43,918 nt of DNA from the IMG/VR virus record IMGVR_UViG_3300042516_003682, positions 1-43,918 of that record; one strand, given 5' to 3'. A program made the translations under genes and the position numbers. Below, in pieces: positions 6,398 through 13,665 of this stretch; positions within the stretch are counted from its first letter, which is position 1; each line of letters begins with the position of its first letter. Origin of the DNA: a virus. The notes under the pieces were generated by a model, which saw nothing but the letters and a program-made list of their open reading frames with translations, ran no database searches and had not been told where the DNA came from.

Positions 6398-6801
6398 ACC
6401 TGCTGGATGCCGACGATGTAGCCAAGCAATCCGGAGTCTCGCGGCGGACTGTCGTCAGCAACGCCGCGAGACTCGGAGGGGTGGTGTACCTGGGCAACAA
6501 GGCGTTTGTCTCGGCGGACCTCTATGCCCCGTCCGTGGCAAAAGCGCCAATCCCCGTTCGTGGCAAACATATGACGCTGCAGCAGGCGGCCGACATTCTC
6601 GGCTGCTCTCGGTCGACCGTCTTGCGAGTGCTGGAGCGAACCGGCCTCGGGGAGAAGATCGGCCGGCGGCGATACCTGCCGGAGTATCAACTGCGGGCGG
6701 TGAAGAACAATATCCTGGCGCAAGGCATCACGCGCCTTCACTCTGACAAGAAAGCGATGAGCGACCATGGAAAAAGAATGGCCCGATCCCGTTGGTCATA
6801 A
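6394..6801 (+). CDS. Double helix-turn-helix DNA-binding protein
   Basis: The 135-residue protein carries two HTH units: LLDADDVAKQSGVSRRTVVS (about 3-22) and MTLQQAADILGCSRSTVLRV (about 60-79). The second fits the MerR/excisionase-type HTH_17 pattern, followed by LGEKIGRRRYLPEYQL as in that family. It may be an excisionase or an operon regulator. The gene starts at an ATGA junction. Its final 35 bp overlap the next small gene. Confidence 0.7.
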   Translation: MNLLDADDVAKQSGVSRRTVVSNAARLGGVVYLGNKAFVSADLYAPSVAKAPIPVRGKHMTLQQAADILGCSRSTVLRVLERTGLGEKIGRRRYLPEYQLRAVKNNILAQGITRLHSDKKAMSDHGKRMARSRWS

Positions 6802-6946
6802 CAGACTGACCCGCTACAACATCGCCGACTGGCTCCGCGCGCTTGCGGCCATGCGAATCATTCAGCGTCGGGAGGCGGCCCAGGTCGCCCTGGCCGTCCG
6901 CAAGCGGATTGCCTGCGGTCAGACGCCGTGGCCGAGCGAGTCTTGA
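6767..6946 (+). CDS. Hypothetical protein, 59 aa (last gene of the plus operon)
   Basis: The frame reads MEKEWPDPVGHNRLTRYNIA and then a helical segment with many Arg and Ala residues. It overlaps the HTH gene by 35 bp and converges on the minus-strand HNH gene, overlapping it by 28 bp. The ribosome site is weak, so I am only moderately sure it is translated. The frame stays open across two conflicting frames, which favours a real gene. Confidence 0.45.
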   Translation: MEKEWPDPVGHNRLTRYNIADWLRALAAMRIIQRREAAQVALAVRKRIACGQTPWPSES

Positions 6947-7206
6947 GCGTGACGCTTGCTATGGCACGGCTGGCAGAGCAGCCGCAGGTTGTGCATCGCG
7001 TCGGTGCCGCGCGGCTTCTCGATGATATGGTCGACGTGCGCCTCGCGGCCGGCCACCAGGATCCCGCACAGTTGGCACTTGCCCTCATCCCTGGCGATCA
7101 CGGCCAGCCTTGTCCTGCGCCACGCGGCAGAGCAGTACCCGCGCTCCGCAGCAGTCGGCCTGGGCTGGGCCGGTCGGGGCCGGAATGTCGGGATCCGTTT
7201 AGGCAC
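6919..7206 (-). CDS. HNH endonuclease
   Basis: The 95-residue nuclease has CQLC (44-47), the HNH core HVDHI (57-61), the Asn in MHNLRLLC (about 73) and CQPCHSKRH (78-84): two zinc-binding pairs around a beta-beta-alpha metal site. Standalone HNH proteins in phages nick DNA, aid packaging by terminase or act as homing enzymes. The start is GTG, overlapping the upstream stop by 8 bp; no ATG is available near it. It is the last gene of the long minus-strand operon, converging on the plus operon with no room for a terminator. Confidence 0.85.
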   Translation of the reverse strand: MPKRIPTFRPRPAQPRPTAAERGYCSAAWRRTRLAVIARDEGKCQLCGILVAGREAHVDHIIEKPRGTDAMHNLRLLCQPCHSKRHAQDSLGHGV

Positions 7207-7513
7207 GGTGCGCGTTTTGCCGCCACCCGAGCATCAAAACTCGGTGCGAGTCCCTGGAAAACCACCACTCCACCACTAGTTTGGCGATGGCGTTCACCAG
7301 CACGCTGATGAGAAACATGGCCAGCACGCTGCCGTACTCTTTGCGAACCCGGATTGACATGCGCGCCTTGAGGACGTCGCAGAGTTTGTCGGGGTCACAG
7401 TTGGCCGGCCATTCCTCGACGGCCATCTCGATGAGCCGGTCGCGGATCCGGGAGTGGGCCGCGAGCCGCAGACCGCCGCGCTTGGTGACGTATGACTTGA
7501 GGGGCGTATACAT
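7199..7513 (-). CDS. Single-pass membrane protein, 104 aa
   Basis: A soluble, basic N-terminal half (MYTPLKSYVTKRGG) is followed near the C-terminus by a hydrophobic segment (LAMFLISVLVNAIAKLVV). The start overlaps the previous stop (ATGA). It sits between the zinc-finger lipoprotein and the HNH gene. No family is recognised. Position beside a lipoprotein and other membrane proteins makes a lysis or envelope role possible, but nothing proves it. Confidence 0.6.
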   Translation of the reverse strand: MYTPLKSYVTKRGGLRLAAHSRIRDRLIEMAVEEWPANCDPDKLCDVLKARMSIRVRKEYGSVLAMFLISVLVNAIAKLVVEWWFSRDSHRVLMLGWRQNAHRA

Positions 7514-7752
7514 CAGTGTTTGCCCGTGCCTTTGCAGATCGGACAAACCACAAACACGGTTCCGTCACCAATTTTTCCGGCGCCCCGGCAATTTTCACAG
7601 CGTCCCGATGGGGCCGGCTTGGCCGTCCCCGACTGCATGAGGGCGTAGCGGCCGGCGGCGGCGACAAATGGCTGCAGGTCTTGCCCCCTGCGAGGCAAGG
7701 CGACGCATCCTGGCAAGAGGGCCAACGTGGCAAACACAAGAGCGCGGGTCAT
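7513..7752 (-). CDS. Lipoprotein with a DnaJ-type CxxCxGxG zinc motif
   Basis: The 79-residue product starts MTRALVFATLALLPGCVALP: a signal peptide with lipobox LLPGC, so it would be acylated and membrane-attached. The C-terminus has CENCRGAGK and CPICKGTGK, two CxxCxGxG repeats as in DnaJ zinc fingers. A lipoprotein with such a tail is unusual. A role as an outer-membrane spanin was considered but zinc repeats are not typical. It starts at an ATGA junction with the peptidase gene. Confidence 0.65.
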   Translation of the reverse strand: MTRALVFATLALLPGCVALPRRGQDLQPFVAAAGRYALMQSGTAKPAPSGRCENCRGAGKIGDGTVFVVCPICKGTGKH

Positions 7753-8750
7753 ACGTTGCCGACTGCTCCAAAAGTAGTGTGCTGCCGACGCGGCCAGCCG
7801 GCCACGCTCGACAGGGCAATGCACTGGGCTTTGTCGATCGTCGAGGCCAGCGCCCAATACGAGCCGTGCGGAATCTCGATCGACGTCCCCATGATCTTGC
7901 GGGGGCCGGAGTTCCAGGCCGCCCACGAGTTGTTCCACAAGACGAGCGCTTGGCCGTACTTCTGGTGTGTTTCCGGCCGGTCGTCGTACCCCAGGAAACT
8001 TTGCGCATGGTGCCAGATGCCGACCTGACGGGAAAATCCGTCTTCGTTTCTGGTCCGCTCAAAAGCCATGGAACTGCAATTGAAAATCCCATAGCCCTGA
8101 AACAAAAAGTCCCGGACCTGCTCGCGGCCGGACAGCACCGTGGCCGTGCGGGCGATGTGCTGCGAGGACTCGTCGAGCCACTTCTGGCTCGGCTGGCGAG
8201 AGCCACCCAGACGGATGGTCTTGTCGGTGTATTCCGTGAGGTCGATGCCGAACTCTGGGTAGGGCTTCCGAATCAAGAATCCCTTGGTCGTGGCGACCTG
8301 GGCCGCCTTGGAGCAAATCCAGCCGTCGCTGTCGTACCCCCGCCACGCCCAAAGTGACTCCGACGCGACCACCGAGTCTTTGACGCCGGCCTCGGGGAGT
8401 TCCGGCGCGCCTTCCAGTTTGCCAGTTTTTTCGTCGGGCTTGTTGCTGGCGATTTCCATCCCCAGCGACGTCAGCAGGCAGTTGGATGCCGCGCGGGCCA
8501 CACAGTCGCCGGTCAGTTGCGTCGGCCCCGGCCAGCAGCCGGGGAACACAGACTGGACTGTGGGAAACAGAAGAATGAGTTTGCCCTTGCCGGCCTCGGC
8601 AAACTCCCAACTGTAGGCGACGCTGCCGCCATCGGGATCGCCGCCGCGGCGGATGATGGAGTCGACGAGTTCTTCGTCGGCGCGCGGATCTGGCCTGCAG
8701 CCGATGAAGCCGCCAGCGTAGGCGTCGAGTGGATTGAACTCGTCACTCAT
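7749..8750 (-). CDS. Papain-like (C1-type) cysteine peptidase
   Basis: The 333-residue protein has the three papain blocks in order: QLTGDCVARAAS with Gln78 and Cys83, HHAQSFLGYDD with His248, and NNSWAAWNSGP with Asn274. These correspond to the oxyanion Gln and the Cys-His-Asn triad of family C1. There is no signal peptide or prodomain. Possible roles are virion maturation, cleavage of a host protein or cell-wall attack; the gene lies among small membrane proteins, not in the capsid module. The start at MSDEF overlaps the previous gene by 8 bp. Activity is predicted only from motif order. Confidence 0.7.
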   Translation of the reverse strand: MSDEFNPLDAYAGGFIGCRPDPRADEELVDSIIRRGGDPDGGSVAYSWEFAEAGKGKLILLFPTVQSVFPGCWPGPTQLTGDCVARAASNCLLTSLGMEIASNKPDEKTGKLEGAPELPEAGVKDSVVASESLWAWRGYDSDGWICSKAAQVATTKGFLIRKPYPEFGIDLTEYTDKTIRLGGSRQPSQKWLDESSQHIARTATVLSGREQVRDFLFQGYGIFNCSSMAFERTRNEDGFSRQVGIWHHAQSFLGYDDRPETHQKYGQALVLWNNSWAAWNSGPRKIMGTSIEIPHGSYWALASTIDKAQCIALSSVAGWPRRQHTTFGAVGNV

Positions 8751-9228
8751 CTTTGCCGATGCCGAACGTCCATGAGAGTGCGCCGCAGGCTGCGATCAGC
8801 CGGGGCTTCGTCTCGTCATCGAGCGCCTTCTGGTCTGCGCCGAGCGCCGCCAGAAACGTCTGGTCGATGGCTTCCGCCAACCCCGAATACTTGCCCACGC
8901 TGGCCTTGTCGATCGCCAGCCGGAGCGTGCCGGCGTGGAATGCCACGAAATCATCGGTGGTCTTGATGATCGGCTGATCGCGATCAAAGTCGCGCAGCAG
9001 GATGAACGACATGGCTTCGTACAAGTTCGACAGGTACACGCGGTCGGTCGGCAGCATCTTGGCGGCGATGGGCCGCACCTGGGCCGACCACTCCAGAAAC
9101 TCCTGCGCCGGCCTGGGCGTCGAGACTTCCTGGTCGCGAGGGGGCCATGGCAGATCGAGATCGACGCCCTTCCAGCAGAAAAACAGCAGCGTCAGCACGA
9201 CGATCCACCTCATGTGCGAGTTCATCAT
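8743..9228 (-). CDS. Membrane-anchored hypothetical protein, 161 aa
   Basis: An N-terminal hydrophobic segment (WIVVLTLLFFCW) would anchor or export it; the remaining 140 residues are predicted periplasmic or external and mostly helical. No catalytic motif is recognised. It starts at ATG-ATG overlapping the previous stop, with GGGAG upstream. Its context is the run of small membrane proteins around the cysteine peptidase. Confidence 0.6.
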   Translation of the reverse strand: MMNSHMRWIVVLTLLFFCWKGVDLDLPWPPRDQEVSTPRPAQEFLEWSAQVRPIAAKMLPTDRVYLSNLYEAMSFILLRDFDRDQPIIKTTDDFVAFHAGTLRLAIDKASVGKYSGLAEAIDQTFLAALGADQKALDDETKPRLIAACGALSWTFGIGKDE

Positions 9229-9458
9229 TCGTCGCTCCCGTCAACGAGCGCCAGGGTCAGGACGTCGATGGCTTTCTTCTGGTCTTCACCGAGGCAGTCC
9301 GTCAGCCGGAGCCGCGTTCTCACGGCGGCAAGGTTGGCCATCGCCTCCTGGTAGTCAGGCGCGCTCGACGGCACGAGGGCATCCGGCAGCAACTTGAGTT
9401 GCGGCCACGCCGCCACGAGGGCGGCTAGACCGGCGGCGACATACTGCAGTGTGGTCAT
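9225..9458 (-). CDS. Small protein with an N-terminal hydrophobic helix, 77 aa
   Basis: It begins MTTLQYVAAGLAALVAAWPQ, a likely single membrane helix, followed by a soluble helical tail. The ATGA junction with the upstream gene fixes the start. The tail phrase (DALVPSSAPDYQEAMANLAA) is not a known family. It could be a holin-like or accessory lysis component; evidence is only the topology. Confidence 0.55.
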   Translation of the reverse strand: MTTLQYVAAGLAALVAAWPQLKLLPDALVPSSAPDYQEAMANLAAVRTRLRLTDCLGEDQKKAIDVLTLALVDGSDE

Positions 9459-9736
9459 GCCAGCACCTTGGCGGCGGCCCAATCAAAGAACGCCTTCCCT
9501 TCCGGCGACCGGAGGACGGCCTCCAGGTGGTAAAGCGCCTCGTCGTCGATTTCGGTATTCGACTTGCCGGCCGCCCACTGCACGGCGGCAACCACGGCGA
9601 GCGACTGGTCGTGCGGGGTCTTGGCGGTCGCGACGGCCTGGAGGCGCCCAATGAGCGGCGCCCATTCGGCCAGCAGTTTCAGTTTTTCCAGGATCGGGAG
9701 GTTCACGCCGTAGATGTCTTCAATCGGGTCGGTCAT
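9455..9736 (-). CDS. Hypothetical helical protein, 93 aa
   Basis: It begins MTDPIEDIYGVNLPILEKLK after AAGGAGCCAAAAC, a good ribosome site. It is all helical with no signal or metal motif. It overlaps the upstream gene by 17 bp and the downstream one by 4. No family is recognised. Confidence 0.6.
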   Translation of the reverse strand: MTDPIEDIYGVNLPILEKLKLLAEWAPLIGRLQAVATAKTPHDQSLAVVAAVQWAAGKSNTEIDDEALYHLEAVLRSPEGKAFFDWAAAKVLA

Positions 9737-9905
9737 GTTTTGGCTCCTTGCCAGCGAGAAACTTCAGGTATTGCGGCGACATGGTGCGGGGTTGGCTCGT
9801 CAACTTGCCCCAGTGGCTCGGGGGGGGCTCGGGGACGAGATTCATGAGGGGCGGTGAGTCGTCTCCGTAACTCAATCCGGCGATGTAACGCGGCTCATCA
9901 CTCAT
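9720..9905 (-). CDS. Hypothetical proline-rich protein, 61 aa
   Basis: It begins MSDEPRYIAGLSYGDDSPPL; a proline-rich middle (VPEPPPSHWG) is followed by a basic end. It overlaps both neighbours (8 bp upstream, 17 bp downstream). No known domain. Confidence 0.5.
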   Translation of the reverse strand: MSDEPRYIAGLSYGDDSPPLMNLVPEPPPSHWGKLTSQPRTMSPQYLKFLAGKEPKHDRPD

Positions 9906-10086
9906 GGGCAGCGAACTGGATCACCGAATAGGCGTCATGGAAGACGCAGGCGGCGATGTCTTGAATTTCAGCCTTGGTGAGTTTGCGGTCGAACGTCCAC
10001 ACCTCATCCTCAATCTCCTTCTCGTCGATCTTGAGGAAGAGTCTGGCCTCCTTGCCAACCACCACAAGACGCAGTTCGGCTGTCAT
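9898..10086 (-). CDS. Hypothetical beta-rich protein, 62 aa
   Basis: I choose the start MTAELRLVVVGKEARLFLK because GGAGCCACACAACG precedes it; an upstream in-frame start would add 7 residues. Short strands (LRLVVVG, ARLFLKI) are followed by a helix. No family is recognised. The 5' part overlaps the tail of the next upstream gene by 77 bp, an unusually long overlap. Confidence 0.5.
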   Translation of the reverse strand: MTAELRLVVVGKEARLFLKIDEKEIEDEVWTFDRKLTKAEIQDIAACVFHDAYSVIQFAAHE

Positions 10087-10417
10087 CGTTGTGTGGCTCC
10101 GTAGCATTATTCATTCTAGCGAATACCCCCGCGCCGAGTCGGCATTCCCGCTCCGCTTCACTCCAGCCGGCGCGGATCTCGGCGGCCGCGATGCGGATTT
10201 GCTCGGGCGAGGGGATGAACACCAGCGGCTCAACCCTGTCTTCCAGGCCGAGGGACTTGGCGTAGGCCACGAGTTCGTCGGACCCCATGCCCATTTCATC
10301 GCAGACTTCGTCGAACGACAGGTCGCTGTACGACCACAGTCGCCGCAGTTTCCGCTTCTGGTTGGCCAGTTCCTTGTTGGCCTGGATCTCCTCGGCCGAC
10401 TTACGGGGAGACGGCAT
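10010..10417 (-). CDS. Helix-turn-helix protein with an EEI-AxE-GWSxxE tail, 135 aa
   Basis: The middle reads LSFDEVCDEMGMGSDELVAY, a plausible HTH. It is followed by SPEQIRIAAAEIRAGWSEAE, which closely parallels TPEEIAERCAAVRLGWSAEE in the gene at 12181. The two are paralogues of one DNA-binding architecture. The last 30 residues are low in recognisable features and overlap the next gene, so the functional domain may end near residue 105. It overlaps the glycosyltransferase gene by 17 bp. Confidence 0.55.
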   Translation of the reverse strand: MPSPRKSAEEIQANKELANQKRKLRRLWSYSDLSFDEVCDEMGMGSDELVAYAKSLGLEDRVEPLVFIPSPEQIRIAAAEIRAGWSEAERECRLGAGVFARMNNATEPHNDDSRTASCGGWQGGQTLPQDRREGD

Positions 10418-11258
10418 CGGGAATTATGGCCGCATACCGACAGCCTGGATTGAGGTACATCTGGAATCCGGCCCGTTTCATAGAGCGGTGCAAGGCAACG
10501 TGTTCGCAGTCGCCGCCGACATACTCGACGCCATCGGCCAGAAACGCGTCGCGGCGGTAGACCGTCAGGCCGCCGAACGCGGAGTTCATCGGGATCGGCT
10601 CGCTGCCGACCGGCGGCAGGAGCGAGTGAAACCAGACATGACTGCGGCGATCTTCCCACCAGTTCAATCTCGCGGCCCAAGCGTCGTACTGCGCAAGGCG
10701 CAGTTCGCCTTCGTCGCCGATCTCGGCGAACAGCGACAGGCTGGCCATGCCGGCAGGGTTTTTTCGCGTGTCGCTGGAGTGGTGCGCCAGCCAGCCCACG
10801 CTATTGAGCAGCCCGCCGGGAGAAAACCCGCCCATCGGGTCCATGTCCAGGACGGCAAAAAACCCAAAGTCAGCGGCGTTAGCCGCCGCCCACAGCCGGC
10901 AGCGGTTGCGGTATTCCGCGAGGGCGATTGTCCGGTCCTCCTCAAAGCCCCGCAGGTCGGGTCGCCCTAGAGAAGCGTGTTCGACGGTCATCCAGGGCCG
11001 CGTCGACGCAAACTCGTCGAGGACTTTGTCGGTCCCGTCTGTAGAGTCATTTTCGTAGACGTAATACTTGACCTCGCGAAACGGCGCGACGGCCGTCTCC
11101 AGAAGGGGCAGCGTGTTTTCCAGGTATGGCATCGCGTTGCGGGCGATAGACAACACGCAGAGTTTTGCGTCAGCCGCGACGCCGCGACCCATGTCCACAA
11201 ATTCGTCGTACTGCTTCTGGTACGCCGGCTCGATGTTCCAGTAGTCATCGGGTTTCAT
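10401..11258 (-). CDS. GT-A type glycosyltransferase
   Basis: The 285-residue enzyme has an N-terminal nucleotide-sugar fold (KLCVLSIARNAMPYLENTL), ENDSTDGT at about 69-76 and a DMD metal motif at 138-140 (FAVLDMDPMGG), as in family-2/69-like glycosyltransferases. The later stretch has GDCEHVALHRSMK, a possible acceptor/catalytic region. I start at MKPDDYWN, since the longer frame overlaps the FkbM gene by over 100 bp. With FkbM next to it, it likely builds or modifies a glycan on the phage or host surface; the substrate is unknown. Confidence 0.75.
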   Translation of the reverse strand: MKPDDYWNIEPAYQKQYDEFVDMGRGVAADAKLCVLSIARNAMPYLENTLPLLETAVAPFREVKYYVYENDSTDGTDKVLDEFASTRPWMTVEHASLGRPDLRGFEEDRTIALAEYRNRCRLWAAANAADFGFFAVLDMDPMGGFSPGGLLNSVGWLAHHSSDTRKNPAGMASLSLFAEIGDEGELRLAQYDAWAARLNWWEDRRSHVWFHSLLPPVGSEPIPMNSAFGGLTVYRRDAFLADGVEYVGGDCEHVALHRSMKRAGFQMYLNPGCRYAAIIPDAVSP

Positions 11259-11868
11259 TGACGAGGATCCAGAGGTGGTTTGGGTGGGCGTTTTGATAGG
11301 GATGGTTGAAGATCTGCAGGTCTTCGTGGCCCAGGCGGCGGACAGCCTCGCCAACCTCGGCCCGATTGTCGTGGATCTCGACGAGCCAGCGCGTGTTTCG
11401 GAACAGTGACGGCGTGGCGCTGTTTAGGGCGAGATGCTCCGCGCCCTCGATGTCCAGTTTCACGAAGTCGATCTCGTCGCAGCCAAACAGGCTCCGCGCG
11501 GTGTCCAGAATCCCGTCCATCGTCATGGCGTTGACGGTTGACTTGGCCTGCACAGGGGCGTCGCACTGGTCGCCGCCGCCGATCGGATGCTCGGGCAGGA
11601 TCGACGATTGGTCCGGGTTTTCGCGCTGGTAGAAATCGACGGTTCCGGCCTCCAGGGAGCAGGCGGCCTCGATCAGCGTGGCGTTGGCCGGCAGGATGAC
11701 GCGGAGTTTCTTCGCCACCCGTGGATCTGGCTCCAGAGCCAGAACGTGATCGAACCTCTCGGCCAGCCACAGCGTCCACTCGCCGTCATTGGCGCCGATG
11801 TCGACGGCGACGCGGCAGGGGCCGCGGACGAGGCTTTTCTGCAGCGGCTCCAGGAACGATTCTTCCAT
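11245..11868 (-). CDS. FkbM-family SAM-dependent methyltransferase
   Basis: The SAM-binding loop is VDIGANDGEW (about 22-31), followed by LALEPDP; later comes FVKLDIEGAEHLAL, the second diagnostic FkbM block, and a WLVEIHD strand. The length of 207 residues fits. FkbM enzymes mostly O-methylate sugars. The gene immediately follows the VRR-NUC gene and overlaps the glycosyltransferase by 14 bp, so methylation of a glycan made by that enzyme is a natural reading, though not shown. Confidence 0.85.
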   Translation of the reverse strand: MEESFLEPLQKSLVRGPCRVAVDIGANDGEWTLWLAERFDHVLALEPDPRVAKKLRVILPANATLIEAACSLEAGTVDFYQRENPDQSSILPEHPIGGGDQCDAPVQAKSTVNAMTMDGILDTARSLFGCDEIDFVKLDIEGAEHLALNSATPSLFRNTRWLVEIHDNRAEVGEAVRRLGHEDLQIFNHPYQNAHPNHLWILVNETR

Positions 11869-12147
11869 TTACACGCACTCCTCCAGGAACTTTCTGGCGT
11901 CCTGCTCCGAAAACACCACGGCGCACAAGCACCCCGCAGCCGCCAGTTCCTTCATGCGGCGAATCTGGATCGGGCTCGGCTCGTTCCCAGGCACTTTGGC
12001 CTCCATCCACACGGCCCGCCCGCCCTTCAGGCACAAGATGTCTGGCAGGCCGGCCATCTGGTAGGCGTTGCCGTGGATCTTGATGGGGAACCACCCCAAC
12101 GCTTTCGCGGTGGTCATGACTTTGGCGACGATCGTGCGCTCCAGCAT
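11869..12147 (-). CDS. VRR-NUC domain nuclease
   Basis: This 92-residue protein is a single VRR-NUC module: YQMAGLPDILCL supplies the Asp, AVWMEAK the Glu-x-Lys, and a Gln follows in PSPIQIRRM, the PD-(D/E)xK arrangement. Standalone phage VRR-NUC proteins are thought to cut branched DNA such as Holliday junctions. The ATG lies after a weak ribosome site; the gene stops exactly one base before FkbM starts. Confidence 0.85.
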   Translation of the reverse strand: MLERTIVAKVMTTAKALGWFPIKIHGNAYQMAGLPDILCLKGGRAVWMEAKVPGNEPSPIQIRRMKELAAAGCLCAVVFSEQDARKFLEECV

Positions 12148-12180
12148 GGGGCGTAAGTGTGTGGCCCTGTAGCCTGTGTG

Positions 12181-12507
12181 TCAATACGAAAAAGTCATAT
12201 TTCGCTGGTCAAACTTGGTGTAGTGCGGCGGCCGCCAGCGGTCAGGTTTGCCGCACAGGCGCCGCGCCTCCTCTTCCGCAGACCACCCAAGCCTGACGGC
12301 AGCGCACCGCTCGGCAATTTCTTCCGGCGTGGGGTCCGCGGCCGGCGGTCGCGTGCGCCGCTGCTTCCGCTCGGGCAGGCCGTACTTCTTGCGCAGATGC
12401 CAGAGATTGCCCCTGGCCACGCCGATTCGCGCGGCGAGTTCGTCATTCTTGAGGTCGGTGTGCCAGAGTTGGAACAGCAGGGGGACGTCAATGATCTTGG
12501 CCATCAT
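12181..12507 (-). CDS. Helix-turn-helix protein with a GWSxxEE tail, 108 aa
   Basis: LKNDELAARIGVARGNLWHL is a clear HTH with a following basic stretch (RKKYGLPERKQRR). It ends in TPEEIAERCAAVRLGWSAEE, shared with the 10010-10417 protein. It starts at ATG-ATG overlapping the upstream stop, with CCGGAGAA before it. A small phage regulator or DNA-distortion protein is likely. The repeated motif GCTACAGGGCCACA lies just beyond its 3' end. Confidence 0.65.
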   Translation of the reverse strand: MMAKIIDVPLLFQLWHTDLKNDELAARIGVARGNLWHLRKKYGLPERKQRRTRPPAADPTPEEIAERCAAVRLGWSAEEEARRLCGKPDRWRPPHYTKFDQRNMTFSY

Positions 12508-12758
12508 TTCTCCGGTTTCTGACAGGGGCAATCGGGGTGGTGCAACATGAAGCCATAGCCGCGCGCCCTCACGAAGCGGTGTCCGTCGTGTTCGATTGTC
12601 ATGGCATACGGCGACGCGGACGTTCTCGCGGCGACGTCCGCGCGGATCGCCATGACAGCCCAGATGACGCCGACCGCAATGCCACACAGAAACAGCGTCC
12701 CGACGCAGAACTCTGCCAGCGTCAGCCCTTGCTCGGCGAGTGCGTCTTTCAGTGACAT
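12504..12758 (-). CDS. Single-pass membrane protein, 84 aa
   Basis: After MSLKDALAEQGLTLAE comes a hydrophobic helix (GTLFLCGIAVGVIWAVMAI), then a soluble tail with CPC near the end. The tail is short and beta-rich (YAMTIEHDGHRFVRARGYG). No family is recognised. It overlaps the upstream gene by 10 bp and is coupled to the HTH gene by ATGA. Confidence 0.6.
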   Translation of the reverse strand: MSLKDALAEQGLTLAEFCVGTLFLCGIAVGVIWAVMAIRADVAARTSASPYAMTIEHDGHRFVRARGYGFMLHHPDCPCQKPEK

Positions 12759-12988
12759 TTCGGCTTCCTGTATCCTTCGTATGCGTATTGCGCCCAGCGT
12801 TCCCACGATCCGTCAGACTGCATGGCGCTTACGAATTGAATCCTGTAAGTGTGCTGACCAAAGAGAAGCCCAGTTGTGCCGTCTTCTCTTGTGTAGTAGG
12901 CGATGTCTCGCGAGTCTGGAATTAGATATTTTCCGCAGCCGGCAACCTCTTCTTCGCGGCCGTCAAACGGGCCGCCGATGAATCGCAT
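12749..12988 (-). CDS. GGPxDG-type hypothetical protein, 79 aa
   Basis: The start MRFIGGPFDGREEEV matches a common opening of small phage proteins (GGPxDG) of unknown function. It is at a TGATG junction. The tail is aromatic (HTYRIQFVSAMQ, WAQYAYEGY). The long upstream extension of the frame overlaps the previous gene and is rejected. Confidence 0.6.
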   Translation of the reverse strand: MRFIGGPFDGREEEVAGCGKYLIPDSRDIAYYTREDGTTGLLFGQHTYRIQFVSAMQSDGSWERWAQYAYEGYRKPKCH

Positions 12989-13338
12989 CAGCACTGTTGC
13001 GACGTCCTCTCCAGCAGCCCACGAAGCGCGGCCTGTCGCGTGCGCTCGTTTGGGTTCGTGCGGAGCGCCTTCCACGCAGCCCACTCGACAGCCTTTCGCT
13101 CCGCGTCGGTGAGCCGCAGCCTGCCGATCTCCTTGCTTGCCGACTCCGCAGACTCGCAAGCCGCCTTCCAATCTGCGGCTTTTTCAGACAAGCACTCCGC
13201 TACCGCGAGCCGCAGTCTCGCGATCTCTTCAGCCGCTTCTTCAAACAACTCACCGCTGTGAGCAAGGTGCAGCCCTCGCCAGTGTCGGAGGCGGGAGACG
13301 ATGTCTCCTTCGTAGGCGGCTTTGGTTATGGTGTGCAT
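12988..13338 (-). CDS. Phage protein with LTDxER...LLER C-terminal module, 116 aa
   Basis: The N-terminal part is a coiled-coil-like helix (EEAAEEIARLRLAVAECL). The C-terminal block reads LTDAERKAVEWAA...LRGLLERT and is shared with the next three upstream genes. Its ATG is preceded by CTGGAGCGAACGAA, which is at the same time the LLER codons of the upstream gene. Function unknown; these modules are widespread in small phage proteins. Confidence 0.6.
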   Translation of the reverse strand: MHTITKAAYEGDIVSRLRHWRGLHLAHSGELFEEAAEEIARLRLAVAECLSEKAADWKAACESAESASKEIGRLRLTDAERKAVEWAAWKALRTNPNERTRQAALRGLLERTSQQC

Positions 13339-13637
13339 TTCGTTCGCTCCAGCAGCGATCGGAGCGTGGCGTCCACCCTATCAGGCCCGCCAGTTCCGAC
13401 ATAGTAGGCAATCGCCTCACGCTCCGCGTCGGTGAGCGTGGGAGAGCGGTAGAGCGGGATGATGCCGTGATTCCCTGTAACTGCCTCGTCAATCGCCTTG
13501 GCCTCTTCTTCGATGCCATAGACATCGTAGATTCGCTGGCCGTCAGCAAGCACCACAGCCCACGCCACCGGCTCCCGGTGAGAACCAGCGGATGCAGGAG
13601 ACGGCTCGGCACCGCCCTGCGTGTTGTCATCGTTCAT
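13326..13637 (-). CDS. EPVAWA...PLYR phage protein with LLER module, 103 aa
   Basis: Two recognisable parts: REPVAWAVVLADGQRIYDVY leading to IIPLYRSP, a motif common in small phage proteins, and the LTDAEREAIAYY...LRSLLERT C-terminal block shared with neighbours. Start chosen at MNDDNTQGG after CAGGAGCGGCGAACG. No biochemical role is known for either part. The DNA of its LLERTK end carries the ribosome site of the next gene. Confidence 0.6.
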   Translation of the reverse strand: MNDDNTQGGAEPSPASAGSHREPVAWAVVLADGQRIYDVYGIEEEAKAIDEAVTGNHGIIPLYRSPTLTDAEREAIAYYVGTGGPDRVDATLRSLLERTKCTP

Positions 13638-13665
13638 CGTTCGCCGCTCCTGATCCTGCGTGTTC

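Noticed and set aside
7513-7752. Outer-membrane spanin for the lipoprotein
   Set aside because: The zinc motifs are not spanin-like and no inner-membrane partner with the usual coiled coil overlaps it.
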